Shown: piece by piece, positions 43,987 to 52,443 of the stretch
Layout: each line of letters starts with the position of its first letter
How positions within the stretch are numbered: position 1 is the first letter of the stretch
Assembly: GCF_001721645.1 (NCBI RefSeq)
Contig: NZ_CP017141.1
Coordinates: forward strand, 5,766,001-5,830,000
From: Pedobacter steynii
GTDB taxonomy: Bacteria; Bacteroidota; Bacteroidia; Sphingobacteriales; Sphingobacteriaceae
DNA: 64,000 nucleotides
Direction of reading: 5' to 3'
Position numbers and translations under genes: made by a program
Notes under the pieces: generated by a model
What the model was told of the DNA's origin: nothing
The model's database searches: none
What the model saw: the letters and a program-made list of their open reading frames with translations, nothing else

Positions 43987-45762
43987 TTAGTTTATTTTAA
44001 CCAATGAACCGCTGATTTCTGTAATTCCCGACGAGGCAAGCTTTACTGCTGCCCCCTCCAGTCCGAGGCTCGTGTCCGCTTTCAGGGAGATAGAAGCTGC
44101 CCCGATAGACAAACTGGCCCCTGCGCTAAGCGTCAGGTTCAGTCCTGCTTTTATTTCCACATTGTTCGGGCTCTCCATAGAAACCCCACTGCTGTTCATC
44201 GTTACTTTATTGCTGTTCTGATCTTTAATTTCGATTTTACTTCCCTGTTCGTCCAGCTGAATGCTGTTTCCTGCAGGGGTATCTATGGTAATGGTTTTGG
44301 TGTCGTCATTAAAATGGATGCGCATATTGCTGCGGGTAAAAAAGCCTTTCTCATGGTTGACATCCTTTCCAGGCAATGGTGCTTTTTTTGCACTGCTATT
44401 GAGCATTCCGAGCATCACCGCATGACGAGGATCATCATTGATAAAGCCAACAATCACTTCATCATCAATCTCCGGCCGGAAAAAGGAACCCCGGGACGAT
44501 CCTGCATCCAGACAGGCAATCCTTACCCATGTGCCATTAGAGGTATTGTCGATCACCGGAATCTTCACCAGAATCCGGTCCTCTCCTTCCGGATCGTTCT
44601 CCAGCTGCAGGACTTTGGCAATCTGTAATCCTTTGATGCCCCCGATTAAACCCGCAGCAGAAAAATCATTGATGTCCGGATGAACAGCGCTATAGCGTTC
44701 CGGATCGAGCCCAAACTGAATGTGGGTATACCAGGAACCATCGCCCATGTCCTGCTTTACTGCGGTCACATAGGCATTTCCGTTGAACCTGTCGCCAACC
44801 CCGTTGAGCTTTAACATATTTCCGGGTTTTATCCCCGAAAAGCCGGTTACCCTCGCCCTGCCCCTGATTTTTGCCAGCCGGCTGCGCAAAATTGTACCAT
44901 CGGCCCAATTCTGTAGTTCCTGCTCCATCAGATGGCCGCTATGGTTGAGTTCAAATTTATTCAGATTTACAGCTGCCGCAAGGTCCGCTCCCGAAACATT
45001 TCCATGTTGGGTAAAGGATCTTGCTTCCGAAACATCCGCTTTAAACAGATTTTGTGTCTTGTAATCCCAGGAAACAGCTTCTACGTTAGCCCATTGTGTT
45101 CTTGCATCCATCTCTGCTTCAAACTCGATGATCGACGATCCATAGCTCACCTGTAAAACCGGTGCCGCCGTGGTATCCGGCTGGGAAACTTTGACTGTTC
45201 CATCGTCCACGTTGACCAACATCCCGTTTGCCTCCGCGCGGAGTAACATAAAGTCCCAATTACTCAGGTGATGTTGTACCAATTCTTTATGTTGTAAAGT
45301 CGTACTGGTAATGTCTCCCGTCAGGCCATTATAATCTCCGATCAGCCGATCAAAAACCTCGCTGTCTTTTACATTCAGGAAATAGCGGCTATGGCGACCA
45401 ATTGTCATCCGTAGTGCAAGATCCCTGCATTCTATCAGAAGCTGGGTATTTCCATTCTCTTTTACCTTGATGGTATGTTTGGTGATGATCCCTTTAAAGG
45501 CCTGGGTATTGTTGCCATCAAAACCTATTTTTATAATAATCTCTTTTCCAGGCACAAAATCTTCTTTATTGCTGATTTCAAAATCGGCCAGCGCCGCATC
45601 TCCATCTTTCAGTAAAATTCTGGCGGTCGGAATCCGGTTGATTTCCTTTTCGATGGAAATGCTCAGCACCTCATACGAAGCATCCATAGCAGTACCGTCC
45701 AGTAATATATTAAAACTGGATACATCGTGCTTGGAGGGATTGGGTATGATCAGTTCTTCCAT
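43987..45762 (-). CDS. VgrG-like spike protein (Afp8-like)
   Basis: 591 aa. The N-terminal two thirds are the hub (phage late-control D/gp27-like: GKEIIIKIGFDGNNTQAFKGIITKHT, IGDYNGLTG); from about residue 375 it has the gp5 OB-fold (GEDRILVKIPVIDNTSNGTWVRIACLDAG and VIVGFINDDPRHAVMLGML), then a beta-helical needle with short repeats to the end (NSIQLDEQGSKIEIKDQNSN, SISLKADTSLGLEGAAVKL). It forms the trimeric central spike carrying the PAAR tip. Start overlaps the upstream gene's stop by one base. Confidence 0.93.
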   Translation of the reverse strand: MEELIIPNPSKHDVSSFNILLDGTAMDASYEVLSISIEKEINRIPTARILLKDGDAALADFEISNKEDFVPGKEIIIKIGFDGNNTQAFKGIITKHTIKVKENGNTQLLIECRDLALRMTIGRHSRYFLNVKDSEVFDRLIGDYNGLTGDITSTTLQHKELVQHHLSNWDFMLLRAEANGMLVNVDDGTVKVSQPDTTAAPVLQVSYGSSIIEFEAEMDARTQWANVEAVSWDYKTQNLFKADVSEARSFTQHGNVSGADLAAAVNLNKFELNHSGHLMEQELQNWADGTILRSRLAKIRGRARVTGFSGIKPGNMLKLNGVGDRFNGNAYVTAVKQDMGDGSWYTHIQFGLDPERYSAVHPDINDFSAAGLIGGIKGLQIAKVLQLENDPEGEDRILVKIPVIDNTSNGTWVRIACLDAGSSRGSFFRPEIDDEVIVGFINDDPRHAVMLGMLNSSAKKAPLPGKDVNHEKGFFTRSNMRIHFNDDTKTITIDTPAGNSIQLDEQGSKIEIKDQNSNKVTMNSSGVSMESPNNVEIKAGLNLTLSAGASLSIGAASISLKADTSLGLEGAAVKLASSGITEISGSLVKIN

Positions 45763-46484
45763 CAGATTTCATTTTTATTAAAAGGTGGAAAATAAATGTC
45801 GCCGCCAGATTTCAGCTTTTTGAGCGAGATCAGGTTATTGGCTTTGGCGACCTGCATAAAGTATTTAGGGTCGTTATAAATGGAATACGTCATCAGGTCC
45901 AGGCGGTCTCCCTGTTTAATCGTCCGGTGATGGGTAAGGTCCGGAGAAGCCGGTGTATCTTCTGCAATCCGTGTTTCCCGCGACTGGTAATCAAGGAAAG
46001 TGGCACTTAACTTCGCCCTTAATGGCGTACCGTCCGGTTTAAACAGTGTATAATTTACATCCAGGTTAGTGAGTACACAACGGAACCGGATTTCCGATCC
46101 CCAGATGATCAGCAGGAAGTTTGGCCGGTGAATGTCGCCCTGATAATTATAGGCGCAATTCATAAAAATCTTGAGCTGCTCGTAGACCGGTTTTTCTTTA
46201 TACTCCTTCCAGTAGCCTTCCATCGTACCCGTACCATCCAGGGTAAACTCCAGGTTAAGCTCTTCGGGTGCGGTGGATTTAAACTTTACTTCCGGTGCAC
46301 CGCTTCCATGCGGGCGTTGTACATCATGTTCAATCTTATAATTTTTGGTAAAGGTTTCGGGATTGATGGGCGCAACGAAGGCTGGCTTATTCGTCTGCTC
46401 CGCGTCCTTAATCTGGAATTTGCGGTCAGTAAAGGAATAAATCAGTAATTTCTCCAGTTTTCCGGACATGTAATCAGCGCTCAT
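45762..46484 (-). CDS. eCIS hub adaptor with LysM domain (Afp7-like)
   Basis: 240 aa. The N-terminal domain has the gp53/Afp7-type tube-adaptor sequence (NPETFTKNYKIEHDVQRPHGSGAPEVKFKS) and the C-terminal 55 residues are a LysM motif (IKQGDRLDLMTYSIYNDPKYFMQVAKANNL). It connects the inner tube to the spike and baseplate. It overlaps the small DUF5908 gene by 11 bases, so translation is coupled. Confidence 0.9.
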   Translation of the reverse strand: MSADYMSGKLEKLLIYSFTDRKFQIKDAEQTNKPAFVAPINPETFTKNYKIEHDVQRPHGSGAPEVKFKSTAPEELNLEFTLDGTGTMEGYWKEYKEKPVYEQLKIFMNCAYNYQGDIHRPNFLLIIWGSEIRFRCVLTNLDVNYTLFKPDGTPLRAKLSATFLDYQSRETRIAEDTPASPDLTHHRTIKQGDRLDLMTYSIYNDPKYFMQVAKANNLISLKKLKSGGDIYFPPFNKNEI

Positions 46485-46632
46485 TTCTTTCTTTTATAAT
46501 TTCCAGTACCTTTTCAACACATACTTTTATCAGCTCCTCAGAAGGAGGAACACCATTATTTTGCCCCGAATCGCTATTGAGATCCTGCAATACCGTGGCT
46601 TTGATCACCAGCTCTCTTATTTCAATCGGCAT
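46474..46632 (-). CDS. DUF5908-type small eCIS protein (52 aa)
   Basis: 52 aa (starting MPIEIRELVIKATVLQD, ending EIIKERNER). The opening PIEIRELVIKA stretch is the signature of the DUF5908 family, small proteins found in contractile injection loci between tube and hub genes. It lies three bases after the second tube gene and overlaps the LysM gene by 11 bases, so it is a real and tightly coupled gene despite its length. Function unknown; a helical accessory or chaperone role is possible. Confidence 0.85.
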   Translation of the reverse strand: MPIEIRELVIKATVLQDLNSDSGQNNGVPPSEELIKVCVEKVLEIIKERNER

Positions 46633-46634
46633 AT

Positions 46635-47093
46635 TTATGATTTTTGAAAGATCAAACGGTTATAATTCAGTTCCAGGGTTTCGATCAGGACATCCCCTCT
46701 CGTTCCGTTCAACTCTGCGATTTTCCAGCTTCGGGGCCATACATTGTTAATTTTCCAATGCATTAAGGATTGATGCTGTTCATCCAGCAAACTGATCACA
46801 ACAGTTTCCAATGTTTCGTAAATCTGGTCGTCAAAAGCCTTTTTTAACCAGTCTGTAACGCCCGAAGTTCCCGGAGCCAGCAATCCCCGTTTTAAAATCA
46901 GCGGACCATACTTACGCCGGGTAGGGATCACATGTTCAAATCTGTTTTCCCCGCCTTCTTTCACCGTTTCTGTATCAATGGTGGCATCTAAACCCGTTAC
47001 AGATTGAAATTTGATGTCGACAGACTTCGCCCCCTGCAGTGTAAAATTCACCGCAAAATGAAAGTTGACGGCTTGATAAGTTTGATCGGCCAT
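46635..47093 (-). CDS. eCIS inner tube protein (Afp5-like)
   Basis: 152 aa, phage gp19/Hcp-like. Features: VNFHFAVNF opening, SVTGLDATID, the KYGPLILKRGLL strand, WKINNVWPRSWKI and a closing LIETLELNYNRL. It is one of two tube proteins here; in Afp the corresponding paralogue forms the first ring on the hub while the other polymerises. It lies 13 bases downstream of the other tube gene. Confidence 0.93.
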   Translation of the reverse strand: MADQTYQAVNFHFAVNFTLQGAKSVDIKFQSVTGLDATIDTETVKEGGENRFEHVIPTRRKYGPLILKRGLLAPGTSGVTDWLKKAFDDQIYETLETVVISLLDEQHQSLMHWKINNVWPRSWKIAELNGTRGDVLIETLELNYNRLIFQKS

Positions 47094-47106
47094 GGCTCAG
47101 CTGGAT

Positions 47107-47571
47107 TTATTTTTTCGCCTCTACAATGGACAGTCCCTCATGCACCAGCTCTATTGTTTCGATCGCCACTTCATTGGCATCCGATTTCAGGTTGGTGGAT
47201 TGCACTTTTGAAGGCCATGCCGCAGACAACGTCCAGGAAATGATCGGCTGATGTTCTTCGTCCAGCAGCCGGATGGTCACATCCCTCCTGAACTTCTCCT
47301 TACCTTCCTGAAACATCATCGTTTTCTTCCATTGTTCGAAGAATTCGAAGTCGCCAAGAAAGGTTCCCCTTTTCAAGACTACATTCGGATATTTGGTAAG
47401 TCCTGGTTGTTTTGTTTTATTGTAAGTCGGGCTGCTGCCTTCCCTATATTCTATTACCTCGGTTTCAAAATCAAGTCCACTTACTTCTGTAAACCCGATT
47501 CTTGTTCCTCCCCAATCCAATTGAAAGTGAAATTTTGGAAGAGGATAATTCTTTTTAGGATCCGTTGCCAT
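47107..47571 (-). CDS. eCIS inner tube protein (Afp1-like)
   Basis: 154 aa, phage gp19/Hcp-like (PKFHFQLDWGGTRIGFTEVSG opening; NVVLKRGTFLGD; AAWPSKVQSTNLKSDANEVAIETIEL). Probably the main polymerising subunit of the inner tube through which cargo passes. It shares the strand order of its neighbour but only part of the sequence, so the pair is an old duplication. Separated by 26 bases from the cysteine-rich gene upstream. Confidence 0.94.
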   Translation of the reverse strand: MATDPKKNYPLPKFHFQLDWGGTRIGFTEVSGLDFETEVIEYREGSSPTYNKTKQPGLTKYPNVVLKRGTFLGDFEFFEQWKKTMMFQEGKEKFRRDVTIRLLDEEHQPIISWTLSAAWPSKVQSTNLKSDANEVAIETIELVHEGLSIVEAKK

Positions 47572-47597
47572 AATGGTAGGTTTTATTTTTATGGTAT

Positions 47598-48533
47598 TTA
47601 TTTACACTTATTTGCAGGATTCACCTCTTCGATTGCTTTCTCCAGACTTTGTTTGCAGGACAGTAAAGCATCTCTTTTCTCTTTAGCTGCATCGAGGTCT
47701 TTTTTAAGCTGAACCACCTCATTCTTTAATTTTTTGTAATCATTTTCCAGCTGGATGAAATACTCATCTTCATCTATTGGCAATGAAATACGTGGTTCCA
47801 GGCAGCAGCATTCTTTGGCATACCCGCTATGTTCAATCCTGGACTGTTGCTGTGGATAAGGGTTGGGGTTAGGCTGCTCTCCGCAACTGCCCCCACAATT
47901 GAATTTTTTCTTCCAGTAAAGGATGATTTCTTTCAAGCCATAATCTTCACAAATACTGAGGTGCATGCCATAGGCAAGCTCCAGCGCTGTTATAATCTGA
48001 GTAATGAGGGCATCCCTTGTCAGGATCACTGCATCCAGTTTTGCACCGTAGTTCTCGATACATTTCATGATCCCCACTCCAGGTGCCAGCTCGGGTCTTT
48101 TAAGACACTGAATACATTGAATCAGCTTGTCGTAAGAGGCTTTGAGTTTATCCACGCGGATATACAGGTCTTCCGTCATACAAAACAGGATTTCAATGGC
48201 GTCATTGGTCTTTTCGGTTACCATACACACCTTACAGAGGTGTAGGGTAAACAGTTCCAGCTGGCGACAAAGCGCATCGGCTTTTTCATCGGTAGCTTCC
48301 CAATCTGCCCACCATACTTTAAGCCTTTCCAGCTCTTCGACGGTCAGGTTATATTCCGTTTCTTTATTCTGGGCATCTGCATTAGCCTGCTTCCAGTCGG
48401 CCGTAACCTGCACCAGATCTTTTACCCAGGCATCATAACAACAATCCCCTCCAGGGGTTTCAGTTCCTGGATTTTTATGACAACAATCAAATATATCTCT
48501 GTCAATGTTGCATATTTTATCGTAGACTAACAT
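47598..48533 (-). CDS. Cysteine-rich coiled-coil protein of the eCIS operon (A)
   Basis: 311 aa, not recognised. It contains 20 cysteines, several in pairs (DCCHK, DCCYD, ECCCLE) and short-spaced sets (LCKVC, QCIQC, CGGSC). Two or three long amphipathic helices make coiled coils (residues about 45-85 and 255-310), separated by a Pro/Asn/Gln loop (NPNPYPQQQ). No signal peptide or membrane segment. It occupies the position between sheath and tube genes where other eCIS carry extra sheath paralogues (Afp3, Afp4). A structural part or a metal-binding assembly factor is possible. Confidence 0.65.
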   Translation of the reverse strand: MLVYDKICNIDRDIFDCCHKNPGTETPGGDCCYDAWVKDLVQVTADWKQANADAQNKETEYNLTVEELERLKVWWADWEATDEKADALCRQLELFTLHLCKVCMVTEKTNDAIEILFCMTEDLYIRVDKLKASYDKLIQCIQCLKRPELAPGVGIMKCIENYGAKLDAVILTRDALITQIITALELAYGMHLSICEDYGLKEIILYWKKKFNCGGSCGEQPNPNPYPQQQSRIEHSGYAKECCCLEPRISLPIDEDEYFIQLENDYKKLKNEVVQLKKDLDAAKEKRDALLSCKQSLEKAIEEVNPANKCK

Positions 48534-48580
48534 AGTAGTGATTTTAATGATTTAACAAATTAGCATCGGCCTCTCAAGGC

Positions 48581-49609
48581 TTAATCGCAGGATGAATTGT
48601 TGGAGGGATCTTCACAGGAATACACCTCTGTAACCTCTTTACAGATATCGCAGATGTCACATTTACATTTCTTAAGTCTGTTATCGTCCTCTCCTTTTTC
48701 TCCGTCACAACCACAGCCCGCAATACATTTACATTCATGATGGCACAGGTAGTCTTTGGTTTCATCCAGCGTGCCTACCTCATTGCGTTTATTATACAAT
48801 GCATAGCCAGACTGGGTGACAGTTTTTGTAGACAAAACAAAATCCTCCTGCGCCTTTTTCAGACTTAATCCTCCGCTTGTGATTTGCGCCAGGATCAGGT
48901 CATCGAATGCTTTCGCATTGGCGGCAAAATCCTGTTGAAATTTCTCGAGGGATTTGATATTGGAAAAAGACTGAATCCCTACAATTTCGGCTGCCGAATT
49001 AAAGACGATGTCGATATCCTGGCTCAGGCTATCCGGTATGGTGATCAGGTCGTCCAGAATCTGACAAACATTGCGGCAAGGGTCCGGCCTTCTGGCTGAG
49101 TCCTCCTGTTTCGTGTGGTCATTACAGTCGTCCCCCTCACTACAGCCCAATATTTTCATTTGTACCGCAGTACAGCTGTCTTTTCTGCAACCATCCAGTT
49201 TCCCTGCTGCTTCTCTGAGTTCTCCGAATTTTGCTTTTGCTTCTTTCGCAGTTTTCACTACTGCTTTCAATGCGAGTACCAATGCGTCATTCTGCGAGAT
49301 ATCTGCCGTTACATTCTTCTTTATTTCCTCCGAAGCAGCGATGAGTTCCACACCGATTTTGAGTTCCAGATTCCTGACCAGCAGGTAGTTTTTTTCGGTT
49401 TTCACAAAAGCGCATTTCTTTTTCTGGTAAATCATTACCGCTCCATCATAGGTCAATTCGCTTTCACCGAGCTCAGCGACTTTCCCTTTTAGTCTTTTAC
49501 AATAATCCTCCTTCAATAGGTGGATCGTCTTTTGTGTTGCTGTCTCTGCTTCTGCATCATTGCAATTCCCATTTTGTGGTTCCCGAGAACCTGAGCTTTC
49601 TATAGACAT
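48581..49609 (-). CDS. Cysteine-rich coiled-coil protein of the eCIS operon (B)
   Basis: 342 aa from the start at 49609 (MSIESSGSREP); an ATG at 49639 is in frame but adds hydrophobic residues unlikely to be translated. 20 cysteines, ten of them in the last 55 residues (CHHECKC, GCGC, CKCDICDIC). The middle is helical with coiled-coil character (VVKTAKEAKAKFGELREAAGKL; SLEKFQQDFAANAKAFDDLI). It shares size, composition and neighbourhood with the next gene, 47 bases downstream, but little direct sequence. The C-terminal cluster looks like a multi-metal or disulfide knot. Function unknown. Confidence 0.62.
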   Translation of the reverse strand: MSIESSGSREPQNGNCNDAEAETATQKTIHLLKEDYCKRLKGKVAELGESELTYDGAVMIYQKKKCAFVKTEKNYLLVRNLELKIGVELIAASEEIKKNVTADISQNDALVLALKAVVKTAKEAKAKFGELREAAGKLDGCRKDSCTAVQMKILGCSEGDDCNDHTKQEDSARRPDPCRNVCQILDDLITIPDSLSQDIDIVFNSAAEIVGIQSFSNIKSLEKFQQDFAANAKAFDDLILAQITSGGLSLKKAQEDFVLSTKTVTQSGYALYNKRNEVGTLDETKDYLCHHECKCIAGCGCDGEKGEDDNRLKKCKCDICDICKEVTEVYSCEDPSNNSSCD

Positions 49610-49647
49610 GACAATAGATTTAAGTTCAATAAATAACAATTCGATGA

Positions 49648-51078
49648 TTAAGACTCAGCCAGCATTTTATGCATAAACCTGAGGATAATAAACTCTGCCG
49701 GACGGACAGCGGCCATACCGATTTCGACGATCATTCTTCCCTCCCACAGATCGAGTTCTGTCATCGTTTCGCCAAGTCCGATGTGCACAAAAAAAGCTTC
49801 TTTAGTCGAAGCACCCATCAGGGCACCCGATTTCCATTGCTGGGTCAGGTAGTTTTCGATCATCGATTTCACCCTTACCCAGGTATTGCGGTCGTTGGGC
49901 TCAAAGACGAATTGTTCCGTTGCATTTTTCACGGACTCTTCCACCATGCTGAAGAAACGTCTTACCGGCACATAACGCCATTCATTGTCGTTTCCTGCCA
50001 ATGTTCTGGCGCCCCAGATGATGGCTGGTCCGCGGCCGGCAAAAGAACGGATCACATTGATGGATTTTCCGGCCTGCGCATCTACGTTAAGGCCCATTTG
50101 TTCGCTGTGTGTGATGAGGTATTGCGGCCGGATGGCATTGGCAATATTGATATTTGCGGGAGCTTTCCATACGCCACGAGCATTATCTATCTGTGCATAC
50201 ACCCCTACCATGGCCACTGAAACAGGCAATAACATCTGGATATTCGTTATGGCACTTTTGGCCTGAAAGTATTGTGCGTTTTTAGTGGCCAGCAGTTCAG
50301 AGAGTTTTGTTACGCCTGCAATACCTGTTATTTTTACCAGTTCGTCGTTGTCTTTAGACTGATCTCCAACCACCTTATAATTATAATCCACACCAGAATA
50401 TATTTTAGGAAAATACACTGCCGCATACTTCAGAAAATCTGTTGGCCCTGACAAGGTATCACGCAAAGCCTGGATATCCAGCTCCCACTCTTCCAGATTT
50501 GCTTCATCATGGTAAACATCTAAAACGGTAAACCGATCCTGAAGATCCACGCATTGCTGAATGGCCTGGGTATGGATGTCATAATAATCCGTCAGGGTTG
50601 CCAGGTTCGCTGAGTCAGGAAACACCAGTAAGGTAACTTCATTAATTTTAGCCACCTGTTTCAGCCCGTCGGATAAGTCCGCCGCCATAATCAATCCTCC
50701 GGTATCGGTGTAATTTCCTACAGAAGTAATCCAGCAGGCGCCACCACCATTCCCAAAAAACAGCTGCAGGGAATAATACATCAGGAATTTAGACCTCTTG
50801 GTTTCGTCAACTTTTCCGTTCACCTCATTTTTACCGGCAGTGGTATCAAACACCACGGTCAGACTTTCCTTTTCAGGATCAGGATAGCCAAAAAACTGTT
50901 CATATTGCAGCAGAGATTCGATGCGCCATGGTTTGTTTTTCAGGTCGTCTTTCTCTTTCCATTGCGCCTTTTCGGTATAGCCGATAAATGCTGGAATAGC
51001 TGTTTCTACTGATGCAATAGAAGGTGGGAGATGCGGAATTTCCTCGATATAAACTCCCGGAGTTTTATAATCTTGCAT
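49648..51078 (-). CDS. eCIS contractile sheath protein (Afp2-like)
   Basis: 476 aa, typical. It begins with the sheath signature YKTPGVYIEEIPHLPPSIASVETAIPAFIGYTE (residues 4-36) and ends with the conserved C-terminal handshake region (IEIGMAAVRPAEFIILRFMHK). The polymer contracts to drive the tube. It is the only sheath gene in the locus, whereas Afp and PVC have three. It is 42 bases from the unknown gene upstream. Confidence 0.96.
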   Translation of the reverse strand: MQDYKTPGVYIEEIPHLPPSIASVETAIPAFIGYTEKAQWKEKDDLKNKPWRIESLLQYEQFFGYPDPEKESLTVVFDTTAGKNEVNGKVDETKRSKFLMYYSLQLFFGNGGGACWITSVGNYTDTGGLIMAADLSDGLKQVAKINEVTLLVFPDSANLATLTDYYDIHTQAIQQCVDLQDRFTVLDVYHDEANLEEWELDIQALRDTLSGPTDFLKYAAVYFPKIYSGVDYNYKVVGDQSKDNDELVKITGIAGVTKLSELLATKNAQYFQAKSAITNIQMLLPVSVAMVGVYAQIDNARGVWKAPANINIANAIRPQYLITHSEQMGLNVDAQAGKSINVIRSFAGRGPAIIWGARTLAGNDNEWRYVPVRRFFSMVEESVKNATEQFVFEPNDRNTWVRVKSMIENYLTQQWKSGALMGASTKEAFFVHIGLGETMTELDLWEGRMIVEIGMAAVRPAEFIILRFMHKMLAES

Positions 51079-51120
51079 AACAAATGTTATTTAGTTTAAA
51101 AGGTTAAATACATTTTTAGA

Positions 51121-52443
51121 TTAAGGTGCTAAAGGAAACAAGGATGATTCCTGCACCATGATATCACTATACAGTTTATTATTTTCAAAGGTTAAAGTTT
51201 GGTAGGGTTCAGGGTTCGGCAGATAATACAAGCTGTTATCGGGCTTACGGAACAAAGTAGCACTACAGGTCAGCGACCTCGGTTTCTTAGTCACCAGCAG
51301 TCCGTTTTTTGAAAGTAGAAAATCGGGATGAAGACCCACTTTCAAATTTTTCCTGCGGTTATTGATGTAACGCCAGAAGGAGGGCTTGCTTTTAAAATTG
51401 AGTTCAAATACCGGTGGAAGCGGACTGACCGTCTGATCAGGTTGTTTTCTCGTGATCAACCGCCCGAGGTTGTCGATCAGGTTATACGCCGGCACTGATG
51501 TTTTCACTTTCATCACAATCAGCGCCAGGCTGTCCCGGATCTCCTGTTCATCCTGGTAAAAGATGAGTTTATGCGTTTTGTTGTAACCTCCATTTCCGGT
51601 CACCTTCAGGCTATACACCATTTTATCTGTGACTGCAGGACTGGGGATCTGTAATACTTTCTTTGGATCTATGGCCAGCTGAACTTTACGAAAGGGCTGA
51701 CTTCCTTTAAACTGATATTTATCGATGGTATTCCCATCTTTATCTTTGAGTAAGAAATCGGCTTTAGTGACCGCTGTATTTTTTGGAAAGGCATAATAGA
51801 AGTTAAGCGGTAGCAGCATCCGGTCATTTTCATTGGCAAAGGCCTTACCAGATATGGAAATCCATTGTACGGCATCGGCATCGTCTTTATAGAATTCCCG
51901 GTAGTCATTGGCAGCAAATTTTACCAGCTCTCCTTGTTCATAGGTTGCACCTGCATCAAATGCAGTAACATCAGCAGATAAAAAAGGAACGATTCTTGGT
52001 CCTGTCACGGTGTTTTCATTAGAGAAGTAATATGTTCCAGGCAGGATTTTTTCCATTTTAGCATTCGTGAAACTATCCCAGCGCTGGCTTTTCTTAATTG
52101 CCAGAACGGAGATGCACAAATCCTCAGGCAAAGTGCATTTTGGTTCATAAACAACCGTTCCGCCGGCTATTTTTTTAGGAATTACGTTAACTGCCACTTT
52201 AAATCCGGCATAGGTAGGTACCAGTTTCAGATGATAATTATCAAACAGCACCCTGGTTTTTTCAGGTACTTCAAAAGCAATTTCATCTTCTATGTTTTCA
52301 TCATCGGCATCAAATCGTTGCTTTAAAAAATTCATCCGGTCTGCCTGCACAGGAAAATCAAATATGGTTTTACCCTCCTTGTCTGTCAGGTAAAATTCAT
52401 GCAGCAATCGCATTTCAAATAAGATTTTATAAACCGTATTCAT
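51121..52443 (-). CDS. Unknown beta-rich protein of the eCIS operon
   Basis: 440 aa, not recognised. Mostly alternating beta-strand patterns with few helices, which suggests two or three immunoglobulin-like or jelly-roll domains (for example FEVPEKTRVLFDNYHLKLVP; VVYEPKCTLPEDLCISVLAI; TSVPAYNLIDNLGRLI). It has no signal peptide. Start overlaps the DUF4255 gene's stop by one base and it is followed by the sheath gene, so it belongs to the particle. A cap, collar or fibre role is conceivable; no sequence evidence decides this. Confidence 0.6.
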   Translation of the reverse strand: MNTVYKILFEMRLLHEFYLTDKEGKTIFDFPVQADRMNFLKQRFDADDENIEDEIAFEVPEKTRVLFDNYHLKLVPTYAGFKVAVNVIPKKIAGGTVVYEPKCTLPEDLCISVLAIKKSQRWDSFTNAKMEKILPGTYYFSNENTVTGPRIVPFLSADVTAFDAGATYEQGELVKFAANDYREFYKDDADAVQWISISGKAFANENDRMLLPLNFYYAFPKNTAVTKADFLLKDKDGNTIDKYQFKGSQPFRKVQLAIDPKKVLQIPSPAVTDKMVYSLKVTGNGGYNKTHKLIFYQDEQEIRDSLALIVMKVKTSVPAYNLIDNLGRLITRKQPDQTVSPLPPVFELNFKSKPSFWRYINNRRKNLKVGLHPDFLLSKNGLLVTKKPRSLTCSATLFRKPDNSLYYLPNPEPYQTLTFENNKLYSDIMVQESSLFPLAP

